Below, one piece after another: positions 45,537-54,445 of a stretch of DNA of 64,000 nucleotides. Source of the DNA: Herbaspirillum rhizosphaerae. GTDB taxonomy: Bacteria; Pseudomonadota; Gammaproteobacteria; Burkholderiales; Burkholderiaceae_D. Every line of letters starts with the position of its first letter. Positions within the stretch are counted from its first letter, which is position 1. The stretch is from the NCBI RefSeq assembly GCF_001189965.1, contig NZ_LFLU01000001.1, forward strand, positions 496,001-560,000, written 5' to 3'. Both the position numbers and the translations under genes were made by a program. The notes under the pieces were generated by a model that did not search any database, had not been told where the DNA came from, and was given only the letters and a program-made list of their open reading frames with translations.

Positions 45537-46250
45537 ATGACTACTGTTTCCAATGATCTGCTGACGTCCATGAATGGGACGCAAACTTCGACAAGCACTT
45601 CCAGCCTGAACGACAACAGCCCTGAAGCGATCCAGCAACGCTTCCTGAAGCTGCTGACGGTGCAGATGCAAAATCAGGATCCGACCAATCCGATGGACAA
45701 CTCGCAGCTGACCACTCAGCTGGCTCAGCTGTCGACCGTGTCGGGCATCAGTCAGTTGAACTCTACCCTGGCGTCGCTGATGAGCAATCTGGGCGCGTCG
45801 CAATCGCTGCAAGCGGCCAACATGATCGGTCACAGCGTTCTGGCGCCGGGCAACAACGTCACGCTGACATCGGACACGACCAAGGATGCCAGCGGCAACG
45901 ACGTCACTACACAAAAAGCCATCTTCGGCGTGCAACTGGCGGACAACGCGGACAGCGTCAAAGTCACCATCCGCGACTCGGCCGGCAACGTTGTCCACTC
46001 GCTGGATCTGGGTCCGCAGAGTTCGGGCACCTTGCCGATCATCTGGAACGGCGCAACCGATGCCGGCGGCCAGGCAAAAGACGGCACCTATACCTTCACC
46101 GTGTCGGCAACCAGCGCCGGTACTGCAGTCGGCGCCACTGCTCTGGCGTTCGGTACAGTCGCCAGCGTCAGCACCGGCACCGACGGCGTCAAGCTGAACG
46201 TATCGAACATCGGCACCATCAAGACTACCGACGTAGTCCAAATTCTTTAA
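45537..46250 (+). CDS. flgD: flagellar hook cap protein FlgD
   Basis: The 237-residue protein has the N-terminal FlgD segment FLKLLTVQMQNQDPTNPMDNSQLTTQLAQLSTVSG, then the FlgD Ig-like/tudor core with WNGATDAGGQAKDGTYTFTV. It caps the growing hook so that FlgE can polymerise and is later discarded. Good AGGAAG site before the ATG. Confidence 0.97.
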   Translation: MTTVSNDLLTSMNGTQTSTSTSSLNDNSPEAIQQRFLKLLTVQMQNQDPTNPMDNSQLTTQLAQLSTVSGISQLNSTLASLMSNLGASQSLQAANMIGHSVLAPGNNVTLTSDTTKDASGNDVTTQKAIFGVQLADNADSVKVTIRDSAGNVVHSLDLGPQSSGTLPIIWNGATDAGGQAKDGTYTFTVSATSAGTAVGATALAFGTVASVSTGTDGVKLNVSNIGTIKTTDVVQIL

Positions 46251-46283
46251 TCCACTGACCGCGTCCAGCAAAAGGAGAATCAA

Positions 46284-47552
46284 ATGAGTTTTCAACAAGG
46301 TCTGAGCGGTTTGGCAGGGGCATCGAAGAGCCTCGACGTCATCGGCAACAACGTTGCCAACGCCAGCACAGTGGGTTTCAAATCGGCGCAGGCGCAGTTC
46401 GCCGACATGTACGCGAACTCGATGAACCGTTCCGGCAACTCGCCGGTCGGTATCGGCGTGGCAGTGGCTAACGTGCAGCAGGCGTTCACACAGGGCAACG
46501 TCACCACCACCAACAATCCGCTGGATATCGCCATCAACGGCGACGGCTTCTTCCGCATGCAAAGCAGCCTGTCGGATGCGGCGCCGCTATACGGCCGTAA
46601 CGGTCAGTTCCAGCTGGACAAAGATGGCTACATCATCAACCCAAGCGAAAAGGGCGCGTACCTGACCGGTTGGCTGGGTACGGTGGTGGGCGGCGATCCG
46701 GTTCCGCTGAAGATCGATACCTCGAATATTCCTGCGACGCAGACGACAGGAGTTACAACCAAGTTGAATCTGGACTCGCGTCTGACCGGGATCAACTCCA
46801 CGACAACGCCATTCGTTTTCGGTGACTCGACAACGTGGAACAGCACGACCGGCGTGACCGTCTATGACAGTCTGGGTAATAGCTATAACGTTCAGACTTA
46901 CTACGTTAAGAACACAGCAACGTCGACTGCAACCGCGACCAACTGGGATGTCTATACGACCGTTGACGGTGCGCCATATCCGGCTATCGTGGCTCCTGCC
47001 ACACAAGCGAAAGTCGGTACGCTGACTTTCGACAATAACGGTATTCTGACCAGCGCGCAGCCTGCCGCGACGCTGAATCTGACCGCGAAACCTGGCGCGG
47101 CTTTTGCTGCTGCCGGCATCACCCTGAACTATAGCGGCACGACCCAGACCGGCGCCGATTTTGCACCAGTCGCGCAAAGCCAGGACGGTAAAGAGCCAGG
47201 TGTTTTGTCGAGCTTCTCGATCGGCAAAGACGGCCAGATCATGGGCAGCTATTCGAACAATGACACCAAGGTTCTGGGTCAGGTTCTGCTGGTCAATTTC
47301 GCCAATCCCAACGGCTTGCAGCCTCTGGGCAGCAACTTGTACACCGCGACGTCCGATGCGGGCGATCCATTGATCGGCAAGCCGACCACCGGCCAGTTCG
47401 GTGTCTTGCAAGCGCGTGCCGTGGAAGACTCCAACGTCGATCTGACCACTGAGCTGGTCAACATGATCGTGGCGCAACGCGTTTATCAGGCCAATTCGCA
47501 AACCATCAAGGTGCAGGATACCGTCCTGCAAACCTTGGTCAGCCTGCGTTAA
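46284..47552 (+). CDS. flgE: flagellar hook protein FlgE
   Basis: The 422-residue hook subunit has the N-terminal rod signature (GLSGLAGASKSLDVIGNNVANASTVGFKSA) and the C-terminal VDLTTELVNMIVAQRVYQANSQTIKVQD. Salmonella FlgE is 403 residues, so the middle is slightly larger. It is needed at roughly 120 copies per flagellum. A strong hairpin follows the gene. Confidence 0.97.
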   Translation: MSFQQGLSGLAGASKSLDVIGNNVANASTVGFKSAQAQFADMYANSMNRSGNSPVGIGVAVANVQQAFTQGNVTTTNNPLDIAINGDGFFRMQSSLSDAAPLYGRNGQFQLDKDGYIINPSEKGAYLTGWLGTVVGGDPVPLKIDTSNIPATQTTGVTTKLNLDSRLTGINSTTTPFVFGDSTTWNSTTGVTVYDSLGNSYNVQTYYVKNTATSTATATNWDVYTTVDGAPYPAIVAPATQAKVGTLTFDNNGILTSAQPAATLNLTAKPGAAFAAAGITLNYSGTTQTGADFAPVAQSQDGKEPGVLSSFSIGKDGQIMGSYSNNDTKVLGQVLLVNFANPNGLQPLGSNLYTATSDAGDPLIGKPTTGQFGVLQARAVEDSNVDLTTELVNMIVAQRVYQANSQTIKVQDTVLQTLVSLR

Positions 47553-47583
47553 TCGGTCTGAGCAATCTGCATTAAGCGGGGAA

Positions 47584-47607
47584 GCGTGCGGCAACACTGC
47601 CGCACGC
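47584..47607 (+). other. stem-loop between flgE and flgF
   Basis: GCGTGCGGCA, loop ACAC, and TGCCGCACGC form a perfect 10-bp stem. It lacks a T-run, so it more likely stabilises or partially attenuates the transcript after flgE than ends it. Confidence 0.75.
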
Positions 47608-47623
47608 AAATATAGGGGTAACT

Positions 47624-48364
47624 ATGGATCGTGTGATCTACACCGCGATGTCCGGCGCCAAGCACTCATTGGAGCAGCAGGCCAATGCCAGCAACAATCT
47701 GGCCAATGCAACGACGACCGGTTTTCGCGAGCAGCTCAACACATTTCGCGCAGTGCCTGTTGTCGGCGAAGGGCTGGCCACGCGTACGTTTGTGGTCGAT
47801 TCGACCGCAGGCACCAATTTCAGCGCCGGTCCGATTCAGGACACCGGGCGCGCGCTCGATGTCGCCGTTCAGGGGCCGGGCTGGATTGCCGTGCAGAGTT
47901 CCGACGGCGGCGAAGCCTATACCCGCAACGGCAGCTTCAAGCTGAGCGAAAACGGCATTCTGCAAACGCAGACCGGCCTGAACGTCATGGGCGACGGCGG
48001 TCCGATCAGTATTCCGCCCGATGTCACCATTGCGATCGCTTCCGACGGCACGGTGTCGTCGATTCCGACCACCGGGACGCCAAATGCGGTGAATATCCTG
48101 GGACGGATCAAGCTGGTCAATCCGGATGAAAAAGCATTGAAGCGCGGCGATGACGGATTGTTCCGCATGACCGTGGGCACGCAGGCGCCGCCGGACGCCA
48201 ACGTCCGCCTCGCCGGCGGTGCGCTGGAAGGCAGTAACGTCAATGTCGTCGAGTCGATGGTCAGCATGATCAATCTCGCACGCCAATTCGATCTGAACAT
48301 GAAGGTGATTACAACCGCCCAAAGTGATGCAGATAAAGCAAACCAAATTCTGTCGTTGAGTTAA
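47624..48364 (+). CDS. flgF: flagellar proximal rod protein FlgF
   Basis: The 246-residue rod subunit has MSGAKHSLEQQANASNNLANATTTGFREQL at the N-terminus and NVNVVESMVSMINLARQFDLNMKVITTAQSDADKANQIL at the C-terminus, both typical of FlgF. It forms the rod with FlgB, FlgC and FlgG. Confidence 0.96.
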   Translation: MDRVIYTAMSGAKHSLEQQANASNNLANATTTGFREQLNTFRAVPVVGEGLATRTFVVDSTAGTNFSAGPIQDTGRALDVAVQGPGWIAVQSSDGGEAYTRNGSFKLSENGILQTQTGLNVMGDGGPISIPPDVTIAIASDGTVSSIPTTGTPNAVNILGRIKLVNPDEKALKRGDDGLFRMTVGTQAPPDANVRLAGGALEGSNVNVVESMVSMINLARQFDLNMKVITTAQSDADKANQILSLS

Positions 48365-48385
48365 TAACCAGGTACTGGAGAAAAA

Positions 48386-49168
48386 ATGATTCGTTCCTTG
48401 TGGATTTCCAAAACCGGTCTGGATGCGCAGCAAACGCAGCTGGACGTGATCTCCAATAACCTGGCTAACGTCAGCACCAACGGCTTCAAGCGTTCGCGCG
48501 CCGTGTTTGAAGATCTGATGTACCAGACCATCCGTCAGCCGGGCGCGCAATCGTCGCAGCAGACGCAATTGCCATCGGGCCTGCAAATCGGTACCGGCGT
48601 GCGTCCGGTTGCCACCGAGCGTATTCATACGCAAGGCAACGTGAACCAGACAGACAATGACAAGGACATCGCCATCCAAGGCGCAGGTTTCTTTCAGGTT
48701 CTGATGCCGGACGGCACTACGCAATACACGCGTGACGGCTCGTTCCAGACGGACAGCCAGGGTCAACTGGTGACTTCCAGCGGCTACACCGTTCAGCCGC
48801 CGATCACGATTCCTGCCAATACCACCAAGCTGACAGTCGGTCGCGACGGCACGGTATCGATCATGCAAGCCGGCTCGACGGCAACAACACAGATCGGCAC
48901 ACTGCAGGTCGCCACCTTCATCAATCCGGCCGGTCTGGAAAGCAAGGGCGAAAACCTGTATGCGGAAACTGCCGCATCCGGCACGCCAGCACCGAATACC
49001 CCGGGCACCAACGGCGCCGGCGCACTGTGGCAAGGTTACGTTGAAACATCGAACGTGAACGTGGTCGAGGAAATGGTCAACATGATCCAGACCCAGCGCG
49101 CTTACGAAATCAACAGCAAGGCCATCACCACGTCCGACCAGATGCTGGCGAAACTGTCGCAGATGTAA
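48386..49168 (+). CDS. flgG: flagellar distal rod protein FlgG
   Basis: The 260-residue protein matches FlgG in exact family length: [44 protein letters not shown] at the start and [32 protein letters not shown] at the end. It builds the distal rod. 21 bp after flgF. Confidence 0.98.
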   Translation: MIRSLWISKTGLDAQQTQLDVISNNLANVSTNGFKRSRAVFEDLMYQTIRQPGAQSSQQTQLPSGLQIGTGVRPVATERIHTQGNVNQTDNDKDIAIQGAGFFQVLMPDGTTQYTRDGSFQTDSQGQLVTSSGYTVQPPITIPANTTKLTVGRDGTVSIMQAGSTATTQIGTLQVATFINPAGLESKGENLYAETAASGTPAPNTPGTNGAGALWQGYVETSNVNVVEEMVNMIQTQRAYEINSKAITTSDQMLAKLSQM

Positions 49169-49226
49169 TGTTTGGTGTCATGCGTATTTGTATTACTTTG
49201 TTTTGTTGAAATGGGATGAGGCAAAC

Positions 49227-49886
49227 ATGAATAGCCTGCTGAAACTTGCTGCCATCATCGGGATGTTCGCCATCGCTGGATGTACCACCGTGCCGGAGTC
49301 GATCGTCACCGGGCCGAAGTCGGCCCGGCCCGAGCCGGCTTCGTATGCACCGCCGACCAACGGTGCGATTTTCCAGTCGGCGGCATATCGTCCGTTGCTG
49401 GAAGATCGTCGTGCGCGTCTGGTGGGCGATACGCTGACCATTGTCATCAATGAAAACACCACGGCCGCCAAGTCGGCCGGCAGTTCGTCCAGCAAGACCG
49501 GCAGCGCAAGCGCCATCGCGCCGACCTTGTTCGGCACGTCGATCAAGGAGTTGTCCGGCAGCGGCGGCAGCACCAGCAAATATGATGAGAAGGGCGCCAT
49601 TTCGTCCAGCAACAACTTTACCGGCACCATCGGCGTGACCGTGATCGAAGTGCTGCAAAACGGCAATCTTCTGGTCAGCGGCGAGAAGCAGGTCGCGCTC
49701 GACAAAGGCGTTGAATACGTGCGCTTCTCCGGCACCGTCAGCCCCGACAAGATCGCCACCGGCAATACCGTTTCGTCCACCGCTGTGGCTGACGCCAAAG
49801 TGGAATACCGCACCAATACCCGTGTGGATATGGCCGAATTTATGTCCTCGTTGTCGCGCTTTTTCTTCAGCGTCTCACCGTTCTAA
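49227..49886 (+). CDS. flgH: flagellar L-ring protein FlgH (lipoprotein)
   Basis: The 219-residue lipoprotein has a signal peptide ending in the lipobox IAGC (Cys19). The body has GAIFQSAAYRPLLEDRRARLVGDTLTIVINENTTA and the ending NTRVDMAEFMSSLSRFFFSVSPF, characteristic of FlgH. It forms the L ring in the outer membrane. I chose the ATG at 49227, preceded by GGGATGAGG; an upstream in-frame start would put 13 residues before the signal peptide. Confidence 0.96.
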   Translation: MNSLLKLAAIIGMFAIAGCTTVPESIVTGPKSARPEPASYAPPTNGAIFQSAAYRPLLEDRRARLVGDTLTIVINENTTAAKSAGSSSSKTGSASAIAPTLFGTSIKELSGSGGSTSKYDEKGAISSSNNFTGTIGVTVIEVLQNGNLLVSGEKQVALDKGVEYVRFSGTVSPDKIATGNTVSSTAVADAKVEYRTNTRVDMAEFMSSLSRFFFSVSPF

Positions 49887-49898
49887 TCAGGGAGTCGC

Positions 49899-51041
49899 AT
49901 GATGATTCAACGTTCATTCCTGGCACAGCAGACCACCCGCCTGGTGTCGGTCCTGCTGGCCTCCGTTACTTTGCTCAGTGCCGGCGTTGCACACGCCGAG
50001 CGCCTCAAGGATCTCGCCAGTATTCAGGGCGTGCGCCAGAATCAACTGGTCGGCTACGGCCTGGCCGTCGGTCTCGACGGCAGCGGCGACCAGACCACGC
50101 AAACGCCGTTTACCGTACAAAGCGTCGTCAGCATGCTGCAGCAATTGGGCGTCAATCTGCCCAGCACGTCGACCAGCAACATGCAGTTGAAGAACGTCGC
50201 TGCCGTGATGGTGACGACCTCGTTGCCGGCATTCTCGCAGCCGGGGCAGACGCTGGACGTCACCGTGTCGTCGATCGGTAACGCCAAGAGCATTCGCGGC
50301 GGCACCTTGCTGATGGCGCCGCTCAAAGGCGCCGACGGCCAGATTTACGCCATCGCCCAGGGCAACATCGTGGTCGGCGGCGCCGGCGCTTCCGCAGCCG
50401 GCAGCAGCACCACCATCAATCAATTGAGCGTGGGCCGCATTTCTGCCGGCGCCACGGTTGAACGCGCGGTTCCTTCGGCCTTGGGCCAGGGCGACGCCAT
50501 CAATCTGGAATTGAACGACAACGATTTTTCCACCGCCAGCCGCGTGGTGGAAGCCGTCAACAAGCGTTTTGGCTTTGATACCGCCGTGGCGCAAGATGGC
50601 CGCGTGATCCGGATTCGTGCTCCGGTAGGCAGCGGCGAGCGCGTCGCCTTCCTCGGTGCGCTGGAAAATATCGATGTCGTGCCTGCACGCGTCAGCGCCA
50701 AGGTCATCCTCAATGCCCGTACCGGCTCGGTCGTGATGAACCAGTCCGTCAGCCTGGACACCTGCGCGGTATCGCACGGCAACCTGTCGGTGGTGATCAA
50801 TGCAGAGAACAGCATCAGCCAGCCTGGCGCCTTGTCCGGCGGCCAGACGGCAGCCAACCAGAACGCCCAGATCTCGATCAATTCGACGCCCGGCAAAGTC
50901 ATGTACCTGAAGGGCGGCGCTTCGCTGGCCGACGTCGTCAAGGCGCTCAACGCGATTGGCGCCACGCCACAGGATTTGCTGGCCATTCTGCAAGCGATGA
51001 AGGCTGCCGGCTCGTTGCGCGCCGAGCTGGAAATCATCTAA
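49899..51041 (+). CDS. flgI: flagellar P-ring protein FlgI
   Basis: The 380-residue precursor has a signal peptide (cleaved near AHA, about residue 27) and the FlgI core ERLKDLASIQGVRQNQLVGYGLAVGLDGSGDQTTQTPFT. It forms the P ring in the peptidoglycan layer with FlgA as chaperone. Two successive ATG codons begin the gene. An extra Cys pair position is partly visible (DTCAVSHG). Confidence 0.97.
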   Translation: MMIQRSFLAQQTTRLVSVLLASVTLLSAGVAHAERLKDLASIQGVRQNQLVGYGLAVGLDGSGDQTTQTPFTVQSVVSMLQQLGVNLPSTSTSNMQLKNVAAVMVTTSLPAFSQPGQTLDVTVSSIGNAKSIRGGTLLMAPLKGADGQIYAIAQGNIVVGGAGASAAGSSTTINQLSVGRISAGATVERAVPSALGQGDAINLELNDNDFSTASRVVEAVNKRFGFDTAVAQDGRVIRIRAPVGSGERVAFLGALENIDVVPARVSAKVILNARTGSVVMNQSVSLDTCAVSHGNLSVVINAENSISQPGALSGGQTAANQNAQISINSTPGKVMYLKGGASLADVVKALNAIGATPQDLLAILQAMKAAGSLRAELEII

Positions 51042-51054
51042 TCGAGGCAAGTTC

Positions 51055-52002
51055 ATGATCAACAACATCAAGCCGGTCAATCCGACTGAAAGCCTTGCCG
51101 TCGATGCCAACAGCCTGAACAGCCTGAAGTCGTCGGCTGCAGCGCAGTCGCCGGAATCGCTCAAGGGCGCGGCCAAGCAATTCGAGGCCTTGTTCCTGAA
51201 CATGATGTTGAAGAGCATGCGCGATGCAACGCCGCAAGACGGCATGTTCGACAGCCAGCAGACCAAGATGTTTACCAGCATGCTGGATCAGCAACTGAGC
51301 CAGAACATGGCGCAGCGCGGCGTCGGCCTGGCCGACATGCTGGTGCGCCAGTTGTCGCATAGCCTGAACAAGCCGTTCCCGACCGATGACGAAGCGTCGT
51401 CGTCAGGCTTGCCGCTGGATATCCCGCTGGCCAACGGCCTCAGCGATCTCGACAAGGCGCGCCTGGTGCAAGGCATCGCCAACGGCACCGACGACGTATC
51501 GCAGGGCGGCGGCAAACGCAACAAGGGCGGTCAGCAGCGTCCGGCGCATATCGAAGCATTCCAGAACCGTCTGCAGGCCGATGCCGAAGCCGCCAGCCAG
51601 GTCACGGGCATCCCGGCCAAGTTCATGCTGGCGCAAGCCGCATTGGAAACCGGTTGGGGCAAGAAAGAAATCCGCGCCCGCGACGGCAGTTCCGCGCACA
51701 ATCTGTTCGGCATCAAGGCCACAGGCAACTGGACCGGCAAGGTGGTTGAGGCGACCACGGTTGAGTACGTCAACGGCGTGGCGCAGCGCAAGATTGAAAA
51801 ATTCCGTGCTTACGACTCCTACTCGGAAGCCTTCCAGGATTACGCCAAGCTGCTGCGCAGCAACCCCCGCTATGAAAAAGTGTTGGCGAACGCGCAAGAC
51901 GCCCACGGTTTTGCTTACGGCCTGCAACGCGCCGGCTATGCAACCGACCCGCATTATGCGGAAAAGCTATCGCGCATCATCCGACAATCCCTTTCCGCCT
52001 GA
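51055..52002 (+). CDS. flgJ: flagellar rod-cap muramidase FlgJ
   Basis: The 315-residue bifunctional protein has an N-terminal rod-cap domain (AAKQFEALFLNMMLKSMRDATPQDGMFDSQQTKMFTSMLDQQ, residues 39-80) and a C-terminal GH73 peptidoglycan hydrolase domain (about 165-315) with catalytic Glu198 in AALETGWGKK. It opens the wall for the rod. It ends the basal-body unit; flgK follows after a sigma28 promoter. Confidence 0.96.
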   Translation: MINNIKPVNPTESLAVDANSLNSLKSSAAAQSPESLKGAAKQFEALFLNMMLKSMRDATPQDGMFDSQQTKMFTSMLDQQLSQNMAQRGVGLADMLVRQLSHSLNKPFPTDDEASSSGLPLDIPLANGLSDLDKARLVQGIANGTDDVSQGGGKRNKGGQQRPAHIEAFQNRLQADAEAASQVTGIPAKFMLAQAALETGWGKKEIRARDGSSAHNLFGIKATGNWTGKVVEATTVEYVNGVAQRKIEKFRAYDSYSEAFQDYAKLLRSNPRYEKVLANAQDAHGFAYGLQRAGYATDPHYAEKLSRIIRQSLSA

Positions 52003-52108
52003 TTGTTGGTCCGGCTCCGGCATGACCGTGGGGGCGATGGCGATGAATGGCGCTTTTTGGGGAACGCCCTTGTATAAGCGCACTCTCAAATTCATTGCCG
52101 GTCACTCC

Positions 52109-52135
52109 TAAAGTTTCCTGACGAAATGCCGTTGA
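52109..52135 (+). promoter_or_regulatory. sigma28 (FliA) promoter of flgK-flgL
   Basis: TAAAGTTT at 52109-52116, an 11-bp spacer, and GCCGTTGA at 52128-52135 match the sigma28 consensus at 14 of 16 positions. The -10 ends 29 bp before the flgK start. Confidence 0.85.
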
Positions 52136-52164
52136 TCAGGATATTCCGTTAAAGAAAATATCGT

Positions 52165-54426
52165 ATGGCTACCAGTATCTTCAGTATCGGGCAGAGTGCA
52201 CTTGCGGCGGCTCAGGCGGCGCAAGCGACGACCAGCCACAATATTTCCAATGCGACAACCCCGGGTTACAACCGGCAGGTGGTCGTGCAAAGCACGGCCG
52301 GCGGTATTAACTACGGCTATGGCTTTGTCGGTCAAGGCACTCAGGTCGCGGAAATCAAGCGCGTCTATGACGATTTCCTGTACAAGCAGGTGCTGTCGTC
52401 CCAAACGACTGCCAGCTCGCTGGACTCTTACGCCACGCAGATCAGCCAGATCAACAATCTGATCGCCGATACGTCGGCAGGCTTGTCGCCGGCATTGCAA
52501 AGTTTCTTCACGAGCACGCAGAATCTGGCGTCGACCCCGAACAATGACGGCGCCCGTCAGTCGGTGATTTCTGCCGGTCAGACGCTGGCTGCGCGTTTCC
52601 AGAGCCTGAACGATCAATTGACGCAGAGCCGTAACGGCGTCAACAGCCAGATCACGTCGACCGTCGACACCATCAATACATATGCCAGCCAGATCCTGGC
52701 GCTGAATCAGGCCATCCTGAAGGCGTCCGGCGGCAGCGGCGTTGCACCTAACGATTTGCTGGACCAGCGCGATCAGGCCATCGCCGATCTCAACAAGATC
52801 GTCAAAGTCACAACCCTGCCGCAAGACAATGGTTCGATGAGCGTCTTCATCGGCAACGGCCAGCCGCTCGTGCTGGGCAATACGATATCGACACTGGTGG
52901 CGACAACGGCGACCAATGATCCGACACGCCTGCAGATTTCGTATCAGACCAATGGTCAAAACGTCCTGATTCCGGATTCGGCATTCGCCGGCGGCAGTCT
53001 CGGCGGCATCCTGCAATACCGCAGCGAGACGCTCGATCCGGCGCAAAATTCGCTGGGCCGCATTGCCATCGCAATGGCGACGGCGTTCAACACACAGCAC
53101 AAGCTGGGCCAGGATCAGAACGGCAACCTCGGCACCGATTTCTTCAACGTCGGCAAACCGGTGGTGTATGGCGACACCGGCAACTCGGCGACTGCTGCAG
53201 CGACCGCGACCATCACGGATCCATCCAAGCTGTCGACCAGCGACTACAAGCTGAGCTACGACGGCACCAAGTACACATTCACGCGTTTGTCCGACAACAC
53301 CAAGACGATCGTCGATCCGACTGCTGCGCCGCCGGGCACCTTCCCGGTGACGATTGACGGCGTGACCTATGCCGCTCCTACGATGGCAGCGGGCGACAGC
53401 TTCCTGATCAAGCCGACCGTGGCCGGCGCTGCATCCATGAGCGTAGCGATCACCAATACGCAACTGATCGCCGCGGGTACGCCCGTGCTGACTTCCAGCA
53501 ATGCCGTGACCGACATGGGTATCGTCACTACCGGCAACACCGGTACCGGTGTGATCACTTCGGCCACGGTAGACAAAGCGACATTTACACCTGGCGCTAC
53601 GCAGACCTACACCTATAACTCCGGCACGACGTCGCTTGCGCTGGTGCCGCCGGCAGCAGTAACAGTGACGACGACCGCCGGCGTGACGACAACCTATGCA
53701 TCCGGTGCGGCGATTCCGTATTCGGCCGGTGCGACTGTTTCCAGCGGCGGCGTCAGTTTCGTGTTGAGCGGCGCTCCAGCCAACGGCGACACATTCAAGT
53801 TTTCGCCGGTTCCTGCAAATACCGGTACCGCCACCATTTCATCCGGTACGATCGATTCGACCTATACGCCATTGGCGGCAGGCACCAAGCTGGCCTTTAC
53901 GTTTAATAGCGCTACGAATCAATTTACTCCGTCGGCATCGGTCGGCGCTGTGGTGGTGACGCATGCAGACGGCACGACGACCAACTATGCCGCGGGTGCA
54001 GCGATCAACTACACGTCGGGCGACACGTTCACGACCGCCGGCGCCAGCTTCAAGATCACCGGCCAGCCGGCCAACGGCGACCAGTTCTATCTCGGCCCGA
54101 ATACCGGCGGCGTCAACGACAACCGCAACGCCCAGGCATTGAACGCGCTGCAGACCGCCAATACCATCGGCAACACTTCGTTCCAGGGATCGTATTCGCA
54201 ACTGGTTGCGACTATCGGCAACAAGACCAATGAAATCAATGTCACCAACAAGGCTGAAAATGCCCGTCTGACATCCATTCAGCAGCAGCAGCAGTCCGAG
54301 TCCGGCGTGAATCAGGATGAGGAATTGGCCAACATGATCAAGAACCAGACCGCCTACCAGGCAGCAGCCAAGATCATTCAGGCTGCCAGCGATATGCTGA
54401 ATGTCTTGTTCACCCTTGGCGGTTAA
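52165..54426 (+). CDS. flgK: hook-associated protein 1, FlgK, enlarged
   Basis: The 753-residue protein has the FlgK N-terminus (SALAAAQAAQATTSHNISNATTPGYNRQ) and C-terminus (SGVNQDEELANMIKNQTAYQAAAKIIQAASDMLNVLFTLGG). It is about 200 residues longer than enteric FlgK (547). The excess lies in residues 345-645, made of three divergent copies of a repeat, Thr/Ala/Gly-rich, each ending in a GDxF motif. It joins hook and filament with FlgL, chaperoned by FlgN. Transcription from the sigma28 promoter upstream makes it a late gene. Confidence 0.95.
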   Translation: MATSIFSIGQSALAAAQAAQATTSHNISNATTPGYNRQVVVQSTAGGINYGYGFVGQGTQVAEIKRVYDDFLYKQVLSSQTTASSLDSYATQISQINNLIADTSAGLSPALQSFFTSTQNLASTPNNDGARQSVISAGQTLAARFQSLNDQLTQSRNGVNSQITSTVDTINTYASQILALNQAILKASGGSGVAPNDLLDQRDQAIADLNKIVKVTTLPQDNGSMSVFIGNGQPLVLGNTISTLVATTATNDPTRLQISYQTNGQNVLIPDSAFAGGSLGGILQYRSETLDPAQNSLGRIAIAMATAFNTQHKLGQDQNGNLGTDFFNVGKPVVYGDTGNSATAAATATITDPSKLSTSDYKLSYDGTKYTFTRLSDNTKTIVDPTAAPPGTFPVTIDGVTYAAPTMAAGDSFLIKPTVAGAASMSVAITNTQLIAAGTPVLTSSNAVTDMGIVTTGNTGTGVITSATVDKATFTPGATQTYTYNSGTTSLALVPPAAVTVTTTAGVTTTYASGAAIPYSAGATVSSGGVSFVLSGAPANGDTFKFSPVPANTGTATISSGTIDSTYTPLAAGTKLAFTFNSATNQFTPSASVGAVVVTHADGTTTNYAAGAAINYTSGDTFTTAGASFKITGQPANGDQFYLGPNTGGVNDNRNAQALNALQTANTIGNTSFQGSYSQLVATIGNKTNEINVTNKAENARLTSIQQQQQSESGVNQDEELANMIKNQTAYQAAAKIIQAASDMLNVLFTLGG
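53200..54100 (+). repeat. three divergent tandem repeats within flgK
   Basis: Three units of about 70-95 residues start near 53200, 53540 and 53820. Each begins with an ATI/VIT...DP-type strand, passes through a YxYNSGTxxL or KLSYDG hairpin, and ends with GDSFLIKP, GDTFKFSP or GDQFYLGP. Copies two and three also share TTxYASGAAIPYSAG / TTNYAAGAAINYTSG. They are seen at protein level and are not near-identical DNA. Confidence 0.8.
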
Positions 54427-54445
54427 AGTTTGAAGGAAGATTAAA

